41,778 nucleotides of DNA from a virus, in IMG/VR virus record IMGVR_UViG_3300030329_003886, positions 1 through 41,778 of that record; one strand, 5' to 3'. Below the pieces are notes generated by a model. It was given only the letters and a program-made list of their open reading frames with translations, ran no database searches and was not told the DNA's origin. Shown in pieces: positions 22,201 through 30,512 of this stretch (position 1 is its first letter; every line of letters starts with the position of its first letter). Made by a program: the position numbers and the translations under genes.

Positions 22201-24711
22201 CAGTTCTTCGTAAGCTAGACTACCGTCTCTAAACAACTCCATCGTCTCTATGTTGGCTCTTTGTTGCTTAATGTCCGCCATAATCGATGCTCGTTCTGCC
22301 CACAACTCCTCGATTTCCACATCGTCTCTTTTATAGCGTTTAGTGGTTCTTCTCAAAGCACTTGATAACGCTTGTTCCGCTGCTGCTGGCGTAGAAAACT
22401 TACCATTAGCCACAGCCGCTGCCACAGCCATATTAACCTTGTCCCCCATTTGATTGGCCATTTTATTCATGGCGCGAATCCGCCCTAGTCGGTCTCTTGA
22501 TAACATGAAAGCTTCCCATCCTAGTGGTCCGCTTGGTGCGAACCAATGCTTAAGAGAACCCATGATTCCCCCGAAAAAATTGGCTGGGCGAATATTTTCC
22601 GGAGTCATTTCAAAGCGCAGGGTTTGAACGTTTGTGGCAGCGCGGTCCTTAGCTCCCGCGTATTTGTTAAATAGTCCTGTGCCCCCGACCACGTTTCCTT
22701 CTTCGTCGGTTTGAACATCTCTTACTTCAAACTTTGTTCCGTCTTGGTCGACCTGAAGGTTGTCGCCTTCGTTCAATGTTTCTGTGCCGTCCTCAGCAAA
22801 ACGTATGGCAACAGCTTCGCCGTCTACGCCTGTACTCTGTTCCACAAACTCTTCCCAAGAACCGTACTTTTCTTGCATCCCTTCTCTATCAAACATGGTC
22901 TCGTCTATTTCATAAAAATTGACGTTTTCCAAAGGACCTTTTGCTTGTATTTGTTTTTTATAACCTTTACTGTAGCCCTCTCCACGCAGATAATTTTGTG
23001 TGCGCTCTTTTTGCAAGACCATAAACGTGTCAAAGTCCATAATCATCTTAGCCATCTCCTTGTTGGTGGCTGTTTTCTTCTTACCATCTTTTACAATAGA
23101 GGCAGTAAGCCCCCTGGTTTTAAGTTCTTGTGAAAGCTCTTTGCGACTCTGTTGCTCTAGTTGCTCCAAACGCGCAATGTATTTAGGTTCTTGTGCTGCC
23201 GCATAAATAATAGAGGCACCCCCTGTAAGGGCTCTTTTTTCTAGCAGTTCTTGGTCCAGTATTTTATTAATGACTTCTGCATCGGAATCTTTCCTGTTCA
23301 CTATAATAAGTTTCATCTCTGGACCGCCCTCATCGTCCTTTAAAACCTTACTGTCGGCCAGTTTCAGTAGTTCTCTACGATCCATGTTTCTTAGCTCTTC
23401 GCGCCTATTGAGACGTTCTTGCTTTTCTTGAGCCGTAAGGGCACCAAAATTCTCCATGAAGTAGTTAGCCTGTAGTTGAGCCCTTCTTTTTAATACTTCA
23501 TAATTTGTTAGTTCTTTTATAATGCTGTCGTTACTGGCATTTTTTCTCAGCTTAATGTTTCTGCGCTTGGCGCCTTCTATCAGTTCCTCTCGGGACATGT
23601 CTTGCCAAGTTTGTCCTGCGATATTGACCTCTTTTTGCACCTCTTCTTCTATACGGTCCATTTGTTCTTTTACTTCTCGCTCACTTTTCTTCCTTTGATT
23701 AACACCGTATTGACTGATGGCCCCGGACACGCTACCTAGTGTTCCACCACCAATGCTTCCTAATAAGAAAGCGTTGAGCAAAGCGCTTTGCAACTGCCCT
23801 TCTTCACTGGCCAAACCGGTTGCGGCTTCAGCCATAAAGTCCTCGATCCCTTCTTGCGATGCTTCCGTAACGCCTTCCGCCAAAGAAGCTTTCACCGCCT
23901 GCGCCACCGCCGCTTTAGCCACACCCTTCTCTACCCCTTCTGCTACTAATTTTTCAGTAAGTTCTTCAAGGGTTGCTTTCTTTAAAAGCACCGGCATTAA
24001 AGGTTTAAGACCAAAGGCAATTGAAGCAACGTCTAGGGAAGCGACCATGGCTCCTCCTGCCATTGCTGCGCCAGGGGACTCAAAATCTTCCCCGGCTCTG
24101 GCCTTCATTTCACGATCTACCTCACCGGTACTGAGCACAAAAGAAGGTAGGAAAGCACCCAAAGCACCGCCAATAAGGCCGCCCGCAATCCGGGCTCCGG
24201 GTACAGGTATGGCAGCAGCAGCAAGAGCCCCTGCTTTAGCGCCGTAAATAGAGGTGGGCATAGAAACAGCAACGGAGGGAAGGATTTGTGCCATTCCTTG
24301 TTTAATAAAAGTCATGGCATCGCCCAAGTCTTCCACTTCTTCGGCAATCATGGGACGCCCACGTTTGGCTATTTGTTGATCGTTAAAGGCAACGCCGCGA
24401 TTACCGGCATCAACTAATCTTTCTGAGTCGAACACTTCGCCCAACACACGCACGCCAGCCCAACCACTTGCTTGTAGTTCGTCAACTGTTCTGCTTAATA
24501 CGGAGCCAAAGCCCTCGTCTCTTGGGTCGCCGCTGATTGTCGAAGGAGCGTCGTCAAAAACCCTTTCTCTGTTTTGTTCCTCGAAAAAAATTGAGTCGTC
24601 AGGCTGTTTTTTGGTAGGGTCTTGTTCCTCGAAAAAAATTGAGTCGTCAGGCTGTTTTTTGGTAGGGTCTTGTTCCTCGAAAAAAATTGAGTCATCGATA
24701 GTTTGTGCCAC
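19219..24711 (-). CDS. Giant internal virion / ejection protein
   Basis: An 1830-residue protein, last gene of the late operon. The N-terminus holds three copies of a 16-residue repeat with DDSIFFEEQ (residues 6-14, 22-30, 38-46). Ala/Gly-rich hydrophobic segments follow (about 150-210, 225-250, 305-335), then long helical stretches. A central region has WRNFVVAPKAYVQLGKIVLSP and QIRNFLSAALFVVGNG, and later PNYDYVGRFAEAL and FIAFPTEIVRTSANI. These recall the large polyvalent-type proteins of marine podoviruses that are packaged in the capsid and injected with the DNA. I see no transglycosylase or protease motif. The start is GTG 24711 behind AGGAG. The function is inferred from size, composition and position. 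Confidence 0.65.
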   Translation of the reverse strand: MAQTIDDSIFFEEQDPTKKQPDDSIFFEEQDPTKKQPDDSIFFEEQNRERVFDDAPSTISGDPRDEGFGSVLSRTVDELQASGWAGVRVLGEVFDSERLVDAGNRGVAFNDQQIAKRGRPMIAEEVEDLGDAMTFIKQGMAQILPSVAVSMPTSIYGAKAGALAAAAIPVPGARIAGGLIGGALGAFLPSFVLSTGEVDREMKARAGEDFESPGAAMAGGAMVASLDVASIAFGLKPLMPVLLKKATLEELTEKLVAEGVEKGVAKAAVAQAVKASLAEGVTEASQEGIEDFMAEAATGLASEEGQLQSALLNAFLLGSIGGGTLGSVSGAISQYGVNQRKKSEREVKEQMDRIEEEVQKEVNIAGQTWQDMSREELIEGAKRRNIKLRKNASNDSIIKELTNYEVLKRRAQLQANYFMENFGALTAQEKQERLNRREELRNMDRRELLKLADSKVLKDDEGGPEMKLIIVNRKDSDAEVINKILDQELLEKRALTGGASIIYAAAQEPKYIARLEQLEQQSRKELSQELKTRGLTASIVKDGKKKTATNKEMAKMIMDFDTFMVLQKERTQNYLRGEGYSKGYKKQIQAKGPLENVNFYEIDETMFDREGMQEKYGSWEEFVEQSTGVDGEAVAIRFAEDGTETLNEGDNLQVDQDGTKFEVRDVQTDEEGNVVGGTGLFNKYAGAKDRAATNVQTLRFEMTPENIRPANFFGGIMGSLKHWFAPSGPLGWEAFMLSRDRLGRIRAMNKMANQMGDKVNMAVAAAVANGKFSTPAAAEQALSSALRRTTKRYKRDDVEIEELWAERASIMADIKQQRANIETMELFRDGSLAYEELSIEQQEQLKRFNTKQNLENLRLQLMIWRGDLEDVNQILAGQFRALPREEKQALNQEQRAIMNNKENALLAPTSAAYALPEELRDSFLELRGFIDMMSTRILREVPQEILASKKGGKALGEVIQENIGSYMTRSYRIFEAAGGYDPLSWWNRTMPTKSAKVMRQKVADVRALLENAKNPDGTKKYSKSRVEREIRMIGQGRVGEQQAEEIGGIFGRGEPGTEEAMIQDMAQELVKRRKRIPKEVRALMGEVTNPGEAAAVTTARLASVLESNRFWQRMAILNEMPGQRLFSPVPVPKGDTAGIAPNWFAKETGLTVKVQSNGYNPFEGMYTTKEVAEVLGVAENYNMMFNNSSIWRNFVVAPKAYVQLGKIVLSPPAQIRNFLSAALFVVGNGHFIGFRNLPEAMKVVGHELWEQGVDEQGRPITARQAAQESYRDLLDLGVLNTSVRLGDLLASWRLASSGMFEGPGDFVAATSNPFRQMYRRAEEFYTAADDFWKVVAYASELQAVKKAFPTEADFNQLLAHAKDLGMSYTIDRQSFEQAQKELAAFYVRQTVPNYDYVGRFAEALRTGPAAVLGNFIAFPTEIVRTSANILTIGAAEIQSDNSAIRKRGWARLAGYGTAAYGVGAAAQAIGQAVSDIDDEDIEAARKFLPDWAQNNLIIPIEKKTEAEGGGFDFIDGSYIAVYDDLAKMVPTTLNEVSKAVEEGRSASDAVISGMTTAIANFSEPFLEPSIFAQASLDVLQNRNSNTGRPIWNEAEGRGKPLGGVGDQSVAYLNYFWDRVAPGIWTAGEKVYRGGQEGEKAYDRFGTKQEFGDALSSFFGIKVSRVNPSSSLSFALTDLLNEQRDAEKIFTKQVYNKGAVTPQELLDAYLAMQKSNYFVNQDIFSTFEAAELLNIREAVLDNTKRERLSAKQRKMLRNKENLALKSRAALNSLRKDFDKQTEAIEEAEQLPSGRFFPIDDLVEVYNYFKDLPLLSQPQAEIVREEEFEYFE
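24574..24694 (-). repeat. 48-bp tandem repeat (2.5 copies) in the giant virion gene
   Basis: The unit begins TTGTTCCTCGAAAAAAATTG on the plus strand at 24574, 24622 and 24670, period 48. It is essentially perfect until the third copy diverges. It encodes the 16-residue DDSIFFEEQ-containing unit. The sequence identity implies recent or ongoing expansion. Confidence 0.9.
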
Positions 24712-24723
24712 TTTTGTCTCCTA

Positions 24724-27033
24724 TTAGGGACGACTAACCCAATCTGTGATAATTTCTTTAGGTTTTTTGCCGGCGTTTCTTGATTGTCTGTAAAACTCAG
24801 CGAAATTTACTTGTTTTGAAACTCCCCCAGAAGACACTGTTTTTTCTCCGCTTAACTCATTATATCTTTCCGAGGCATAGGCTGCGCCATATTGCCTCGT
24901 TGCGTAAGTCATGTTTTCTTCAATAGAAAAATTGTCTGATTTTTCTCTTTGAGCCATAACAGCATCTGCGCCATACGTTGTTCCTCCAGTACCAAGTTCA
25001 ACTTTAAGTCTTTCAAGGTCCATGGCCAGTTCGTTTTCAATTTGCGATTGAGCAAGAGCAGCTTCGGCATCTAACATAGACTTATCAATGTTTGAAAGAA
25101 TCTCGTATTGCTTAAGCTTTATGTCATACAATGCTTTAACGTCTCGGTCACGTCTGGCTTCGGTTTCTTGTTTCCTTAAGTTCTCAAACTCTATTTTGTT
25201 TCGGTTGTTTTGTTGAAAACGATCCTGCTCAAAGCTTTTACGCAACAAGTCTTTCTTCACAGCCGTTGCTCCAGAGCCCACTGTCTGTGTAGGGGTACTA
25301 AGTGCCCTATATCTTGCTTGTTCCGGAATCCTTCGCTCAATGTCGTCAAAAATCTTTCGCATGTTTTCGTCTTGTTTCTTGGCATCTTCCCCGTAGTCTT
25401 TGATGCTTTGGTCTAAGATAGATGTTATGCCTTCAATACTTTTTTCCGTGGTTCCTTTTAATGTTTCCGCTTTTTCTTTTACACCGGCCAAAGGATCGCC
25501 TTGTTGCATCAGTTTAATGAGCTCCATTATTTCCGCATTACTCATTCCAGCGTCTTTCCCAGCTTTCATTATAGCGGCTAAGTCTTGACCAGTGTCTTGG
25601 AAAGAAAGACCTTGGTCCACGGACTCTTGTCCTTCTGGTAAACCTCTTTTCTGCGCGGTAACTTCGATCTCTTCTATAGGAGACTCTTCTATAGGAGGAG
25701 CCATCATTTCTTGGTATTGGGTAACAATGGCCCTGGTCCTCGGATCTTTAAGTATTGAGCTTACTCCCCCGGTTTGCCCAACTTTAGTCATAAACCCTGA
25801 TTTACGAAAACCTTCTGTGCCTTTAATAGCGTCCAAGAGTTCTTGTTTTGCTTTTTCTTCGGGGGTAGTTTCTTTTCTGCGCTCTTCTAATAACTCTTCA
25901 TAAGACAGCCCCTCTATTCGTCGTCGTTCTGCGCCCGGCAAAGAAAAGCCGCCTTTTTGTTCCTCAACTAATTTTTTTATTTGCGCTATATCGGGCCCGT
26001 ATTTTTTAACCATAAGCTCTTCAGCGGTTTCCAAAGAAACGCCCTCGTTCCTTATGTCTTCATCTATCCAAGCCCATTCATCCGACACTTCTCCTCCGTC
26101 TTGATACCCTGGAATCAGTCCGCCCTTCTTCGCCATTACAGCGGTGTCCATTAACGGTTCTTCGCTGCCCACTTCGGGGACTTGGAAAATAGCCACGAGT
26201 TCTTCACGATAAGGCATAAGATCATCGCTGCTGATTAGGTTAGCGTCTGCCGGGACTTCTGGATACTTTTCCGTTATCTCGTTTTCAATCCGTCTTGCAG
26301 ATCGTGCAAGATCGTCCATGCTGCTTTTAATAATAAAGGAAGGACTGTTCCCGGTGGCCTCTTCCGCTTTAGCGGTGCTTTTTAATATGTTAAATTCTTC
26401 GTCTAAGCGGCCCTGCGCTTCTTGTTTTGCCATTGCCACGATTGGTTCATCGTCTTCAACTTCTTCGGCGTCCAAGGCCAGTTCAATAATACCTCTTTCG
26501 TTAGGCACGTTTCTCTCAGGCATAGCTTCTGGCGCAGGCGCAGCGGAAACCGATGCAATACCTGGTCCTCCTTGTGCGGCCATTGCGTTTATCATTGGAT
26601 TGGTCTCGACAATCTCTTCGCCTTCAAACAACTCAGGCGCCATGCCCCCTGTTTGAAGCATAACAATGCCCCCTGTTCTCATTTTAGGGGCACCTCTTTG
26701 TGCCTCTATGGCTTTCTCCAAATCTTGCATGACTTGTTCTTCAGGAACCTGGTGCCCACCGGCGATGTTCTTAGCGTACCAGTGAAGATTTGATTCATAG
26801 TCTCTAAGTAAACGGGGACGATTTGGGTCACTTGACGAAAAAAGACGCGCTATTTTTTCAACTGCTTTTTGATACTCCGCTTCTTTAGCCAACTGTTCTT
26901 GTCTGTACGCAGGCATTTCTTCGACCACGCTTCCTTGCTCGTACCCAGGAATACCTTTAGGCATGCCCACAAAACCACCGCCCATCATGTTGTGGGGGTT
27001 TTTAAACAGTGGTCGTTGACTCCAGCCCGGCAT
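24724..27033 (-). CDS. Putative virion/ejection protein with TonB-box-like motif
   Basis: A 769-residue protein, mostly helical and charged, unrecognised as a family. Features in order: a Gly-rich start with KGIPGYEQG (26-34); GGIVMLQTGG (121-130); KKGGLIPGYQDGGEV (302-316); a Pro-rich linker with PIEEIEVTAQKRG (452-464), which looks like a TonB box; then coiled-coil-like helices (about 510-700). It lies between two other presumed internal proteins, and its ATG overlaps the upstream stop (TAATG). The IPGY/GG hairpin motifs are also found in the neighbouring late proteins. It is probably a packaged or tail-associated delivery protein. That role is inference. Confidence 0.6.
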   Translation of the reverse strand: MPGWSQRPLFKNPHNMMGGGFVGMPKGIPGYEQGSVVEEMPAYRQEQLAKEAEYQKAVEKIARLFSSSDPNRPRLLRDYESNLHWYAKNIAGGHQVPEEQVMQDLEKAIEAQRGAPKMRTGGIVMLQTGGMAPELFEGEEIVETNPMINAMAAQGGPGIASVSAAPAPEAMPERNVPNERGIIELALDAEEVEDDEPIVAMAKQEAQGRLDEEFNILKSTAKAEEATGNSPSFIIKSSMDDLARSARRIENEITEKYPEVPADANLISSDDLMPYREELVAIFQVPEVGSEEPLMDTAVMAKKGGLIPGYQDGGEVSDEWAWIDEDIRNEGVSLETAEELMVKKYGPDIAQIKKLVEEQKGGFSLPGAERRRIEGLSYEELLEERRKETTPEEKAKQELLDAIKGTEGFRKSGFMTKVGQTGGVSSILKDPRTRAIVTQYQEMMAPPIEESPIEEIEVTAQKRGLPEGQESVDQGLSFQDTGQDLAAIMKAGKDAGMSNAEIMELIKLMQQGDPLAGVKEKAETLKGTTEKSIEGITSILDQSIKDYGEDAKKQDENMRKIFDDIERRIPEQARYRALSTPTQTVGSGATAVKKDLLRKSFEQDRFQQNNRNKIEFENLRKQETEARRDRDVKALYDIKLKQYEILSNIDKSMLDAEAALAQSQIENELAMDLERLKVELGTGGTTYGADAVMAQREKSDNFSIEENMTYATRQYGAAYASERYNELSGEKTVSSGGVSKQVNFAEFYRQSRNAGKKPKEIITDWVSRP

Positions 27034-27992
27034 TAAGTAACACCTAAGTTTTTAAAGAGTTCGGCAATAGTTGTAAAAGGACTGGGGTTCTGGTTTGGAT
27101 TCCATACCGTACTGATCCCCGTTGTTGGCCCTTGTGGGAACATTCCCTGCATCATACTGGCAAGGAACTGCATTCTTTGGTAAGGCTCTTTAGCCAATTG
27201 AGAAGCAGCATCGTATTGTGAACCGTACATAGTGTCTTGTATGCCTCTGGCCGTTTGTCCGAGACCGCCTAGTGACGCCATTTGATTACGCAACAACTGT
27301 TGTCCCGTTTGTCCGAGGCCCATGATCCCTTGTCCAAGTTGCCCGTACATACCAGCACCCTGCATACCCATTTGCCCTGCCTGTTGCATTCTTCGTTGTT
27401 GATCGGCAAAAGCGTTTTGCGCTTGCTGTTGTGCTTGAGAGTATCCTTGTGCTCGCATTTGTCCGGCTGTGCCCGACATACCTCTGCCTAATTGTTTAAA
27501 ACGTTCTTCTGCCATGAGTCGTCCACGACCGCTGCCAAACGCACCGGCACCCACGGCTTGTGCCCTACTTCCCATGTCTTGTTGTGCCCAGTTCTCATAC
27601 ACGTCATCAAGCGACTTTTGCACCGCCATGTCTTCATAGGGGTTATAAAAAGCTTTGCCCATGCTTGGGTCATACGCTTGTGCGCCCATGTACCCGGCCT
27701 GTGTCCCTTGGCCCAGGGCCCCGAGCCCTTGTCCGTAAGCACCGCCCGCTTGTTGTAGGTAAGGTTGGAAACCACCCAAACCCCCACTGAGAGCCCGCGC
27801 TTGCATTTCAAACGGGTCTAATCCGGCCACGCCTCGTTGTGGAACAGGCATAGGCTGACGGACCAGGTTCATTAAGTTATCAAAGAACCCGCGTCGATAC
27901 TGCTCGACCCAAGGGGCTTCAAACCCTATCGTACTTTGAGGCCCATAAGGTCCCGAAATATTAGGGTCTACATCATCATATCCGTTGCTCAT
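27033..27992 (-). CDS. Gly/Gln/Met-rich putative virion protein
   Basis: A 319-residue protein, low in complexity across about residues 70-260 (AGQMGMQGAGMYGQLGQGIMG and similar), with a more ordered N-terminus and C-terminus. Cys-free and rich in Gly, Gln, Met and Ala, it resembles small ejection proteins encoded next to the large internal proteins of podoviruses. It overlaps both neighbours by one base. No enzymatic motif is seen. Confidence 0.55.
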   Translation of the reverse strand: MSNGYDDVDPNISGPYGPQSTIGFEAPWVEQYRRGFFDNLMNLVRQPMPVPQRGVAGLDPFEMQARALSGGLGGFQPYLQQAGGAYGQGLGALGQGTQAGYMGAQAYDPSMGKAFYNPYEDMAVQKSLDDVYENWAQQDMGSRAQAVGAGAFGSGRGRLMAEERFKQLGRGMSGTAGQMRAQGYSQAQQQAQNAFADQQRRMQQAGQMGMQGAGMYGQLGQGIMGLGQTGQQLLRNQMASLGGLGQTARGIQDTMYGSQYDAASQLAKEPYQRMQFLASMMQGMFPQGPTTGISTVWNPNQNPSPFTTIAELFKNLGVT

Positions 27993-29119
27993 TATCCTAT
28001 CCCCATTTGTTCTGCTTGTTTCATTAGTTTATACAGTCTCTTTGCCCCTATATTATCCGTTGCTTTTTTAGTAAACACAAATTCTCCCGGTTCAAGGAAG
28101 GCTGGAGTGATGTCCCCATGACTTTTAAGGCCCATAATTCCCCCTTGATTACCGCCCTCTATTTCTTCTAATAAAGGCATGCCCGAAACGTGTGTGGCTG
28201 CGGGCATTGTTGTTCCTTTTGGCATGGCGTATTTTTGCCCTTGAAGAATGTTTGGTCCTAGCCCCTGCATTACCATGCTTTCCTTGGAAGGCAAGCCCCA
28301 TTGTTTTCCTATCGCGCTTTGTGCTGCCATTTGCCCAGTTGGGACCTTGTATTTATTATAGTCATCAATTGCTTTCTTAGATTTTACTATCTCAAACAAT
28401 TTTTCAAACCAACTAAGCTCTTCATCGCCTCCACCTAGCCCTTCCCAACCTAACAAAGAACCAAGACCCGCTATACCCCCTATACCAGATAAAATTGAGC
28501 TCCAGTCAATTCCCGACGACATCGAATCTGGTTGTGTTCCCGTGACCGTTATCTCTTCAATCGTTTCGTTATCAGCGGGAGTGCCTGGGCTTTCATCAGG
28601 GATAGCCTCCCAGCCATCACCAAGCCCCCAAACACTCCAAACGTATTTTATGCCGTCCTTAATGACCTGCATTCCCTCTGTCGGATTTTCTGGAAACTTT
28701 TCAACAACGGTTATTTCATCTATTGTGTCTGTTCCTGTCTCTGTTCCTGTTATTTCTTCAATTGTTTCGTTATTAGCAGGACCTCCTGAAGTTGTCTCTG
28801 TTCCCGTGCCTGTGCTCGCTATGACATCTGCGTAACCACCAAGCACAGAATCGTCATTTTCTACGCCAGTAGTGTCATCAGCCCCTGCTTCAGCAAAGTC
28901 TTTGGCCACCCTATAATCAGCGCCGTGGTCAATCCAGGACTGAGACCCTTTTGGCCCATGGCCAAATACATCTATATACCATTTAGCAAACTCAACAGCG
29001 GGGTGGTTCCATGGATACTCCGGGATAGACATACCTTCCGCGGCCGCGACAATCTTACTTGTTTCATAAGAGTCGTCAAAAATTGAGCCGTCAAAAGGTT
29101 TATCCCATGGATCCGTCAT
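27992..29119 (-). CDS. Putative virion protein with three TonB-box-like motifs
   Basis: A 375-residue protein. The N-terminus has DGSIFDD (10-16), resembling the DDSIFFEEQ repeats of the giant protein. A domain with WNHPAVEFAKWYIDVFGHGP (37-56) follows. A Thr/Glu-rich linker carries NETIEEITGT (117-126), DTIDEITVVE (131-140) and NETIEEITVTGTQ (184-196), all close to TonB-box sequences. Between the last two lies a small WSVWGLGDGW domain. A Gly-rich hydrophobic stretch (203-228) and a C-terminal HGDITPAFLEPGEFVFTKKA motif, known from other phage structural proteins, complete it. It is probably part of the delivery apparatus, by inference. Confidence 0.6.
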   Translation of the reverse strand: MTDPWDKPFDGSIFDDSYETSKIVAAAEGMSIPEYPWNHPAVEFAKWYIDVFGHGPKGSQSWIDHGADYRVAKDFAEAGADDTTGVENDDSVLGGYADVIASTGTGTETTSGGPANNETIEEITGTETGTDTIDEITVVEKFPENPTEGMQVIKDGIKYVWSVWGLGDGWEAIPDESPGTPADNETIEEITVTGTQPDSMSSGIDWSSILSGIGGIAGLGSLLGWEGLGGGDEELSWFEKLFEIVKSKKAIDDYNKYKVPTGQMAAQSAIGKQWGLPSKESMVMQGLGPNILQGQKYAMPKGTTMPAATHVSGMPLLEEIEGGNQGGIMGLKSHGDITPAFLEPGEFVFTKKATDNIGAKRLYKLMKQAEQMGIG

Positions 29120-29120
29120 C

Positions 29121-30140
29121 TTAGCCTCCCCACCACGGCGGTAATGTCCTTATGCCCAAAGGATTTTCCTGCCTAAACTGGTCTATTTCTTCTTGAGGTA
29201 TTCGTGGATCAGGGGCATTTGCAAAGTCCATATTATTAGCCTGTAACCAAGGCCAAATTTCTTCGTCCCAGTTCTTGTATTGTCCCCAAGACGTTGCAAG
29301 GCTTGGCAAAGCATCAATCCCTGCTGCCCTTAATTCTTTTCCTGTTCCGTATACGCTGCCCCTACCAAAATTCTTTTCATAGCGATACTTTCTAAAATCT
29401 TCAGGTGTTCCGTACTTAGCTTTGTTTTCCTCTGCCGCCTTAATGGCCTCGGCTTCAGGCATACCTTGGTCTATAAAGGTTTGAGGATCTATTAAGCCAG
29501 CTATTCTGTTCATTATCCTTTTAGTTTGTCGCTCCTCTTTACGCCGCATTCTTTGCATTTGACCGTATCCGCCGCCTGCACCTTTTCCACCCCCTTTTCC
29601 ACCAGGGAACCTACCAACGTTTGAGTGCATTCTTTGTAAGTTCATCATTGCTGAGGGTCCCGCGTTCCTAAATCTTTGTGCTGCTGCGCTGCTCACCTGT
29701 TGAGGGTTCATTAGTGAATTAACGACACGAGCCCCAGGTATCATATTACCAAGTGTTTTAAGTAGGCCACCTATTCCGCCTGGGACCATTCCCCCGCTTT
29801 GAAACTCTAAGGGCCTCTCTACTCTGGGTGGGTTTAGTGTGTCTCTGGGCCCTGTTACTCTTCCTACTTCGTCCCCTTGTATTGGTCTTTGTACATCCCC
29901 GCTTTTTTCTTTATAAGGATCCCTTCTCCCTCTTTTGTCCCCCAGATTTTGTTTCTTCATCCATTCTTCGTTTTTTCTGGCGTCTCTTTGAAGAAGCTTC
30001 TTGACTTTAGGATTCTTTAAAGCCATCTGAACCATTTGAGGACCATATTTTTGCATCGCTTGCTGGGCACCTCTCATCATTATAAAGCGGCCTATTGCCA
30101 TCGCAACAGGGGGAGCTAAAGGTGCTAAAAATAACGGCAT
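29121..30140 (-). CDS. Basic putative virion protein
   Basis: A 339-residue protein with a short hydrophobic N-terminus (FLAPLAPPVAMAIGRFIMM), a very basic middle (KVKKLLQRDARKNEEW; a GGKGGGKGAGGG run near residue 185), a GGMVPGGIGG motif like its neighbours, and a Trp-rich C-terminal part. Unrecognised. Its composition would suit an internal protein in contact with packaged DNA. GAGG precedes ATG 30140. Confidence 0.55.
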   Translation of the reverse strand: MPLFLAPLAPPVAMAIGRFIMMRGAQQAMQKYGPQMVQMALKNPKVKKLLQRDARKNEEWMKKQNLGDKRGRRDPYKEKSGDVQRPIQGDEVGRVTGPRDTLNPPRVERPLEFQSGGMVPGGIGGLLKTLGNMIPGARVVNSLMNPQQVSSAAAQRFRNAGPSAMMNLQRMHSNVGRFPGGKGGGKGAGGGYGQMQRMRRKEERQTKRIMNRIAGLIDPQTFIDQGMPEAEAIKAAEENKAKYGTPEDFRKYRYEKNFGRGSVYGTGKELRAAGIDALPSLATSWGQYKNWDEEIWPWLQANNMDFANAPDPRIPQEEIDQFRQENPLGIRTLPPWWGG

Positions 30141-30185
30141 AGTTGTCCTCTTCTTATCTTTGGATAATTACTTTACTTGTAGGCA

Positions 30186-30512
30186 TTATAGGATTGGGAC
30201 CGTGGTTGCACCGTTTGTTGATACGGTTAAATCGCCAAGTTGTCCCGTGGCTTGCACGCCTTTTCCACTGGGCGCGTATAATGTTTGCCACTTCTTGCCA
30301 TCAAAAACTTGCAGACTGTCTTCTGTCAGGTTCCAAATGACGTCTCCGCGACTAAATAAGTTTTGATCGCGGGTTGTGTTAGTATACTGATAAGTTGCCG
30401 TGGGATCAAAGCCTTGTAGGTTTAATTCTAGGATTCTTACCAATCTGTTAAATAAATCTGAGTCCACCTCTCCTAAAGCGGTGGGTAAACGTGTGTCTAA
30501 TAGTCTTGCCAT
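30186..30512 (-). CDS. Small putative tail protein
   Basis: A 108-residue protein directly after the gp10-like gene and overlapping its stop by one base. It contains DVIWNLTEDSLQVFDGKKWQTLY, a beta-hairpin pattern common in tail or head-tail joining proteins. No family assigned. Confidence 0.5.
   Translation of the reverse strand: MARLLDTRLPTALGEVDSDLFNRLVRILELNLQGFDPTATYQYTNTTRDQNLFSRGDVIWNLTEDSLQVFDGKKWQTLYAPSGKGVQATGQLGDLTVSTNGATTVPIL

Noticed and set aside
23717-24247. Long plus-strand frame of Ala/Ser-rich sequence
   Set aside because: It is antisense to an Ala-rich part of the giant virion gene, without a ribosome site or plausible protein composition. The same holds for 21254-21817 and 34853-35170.
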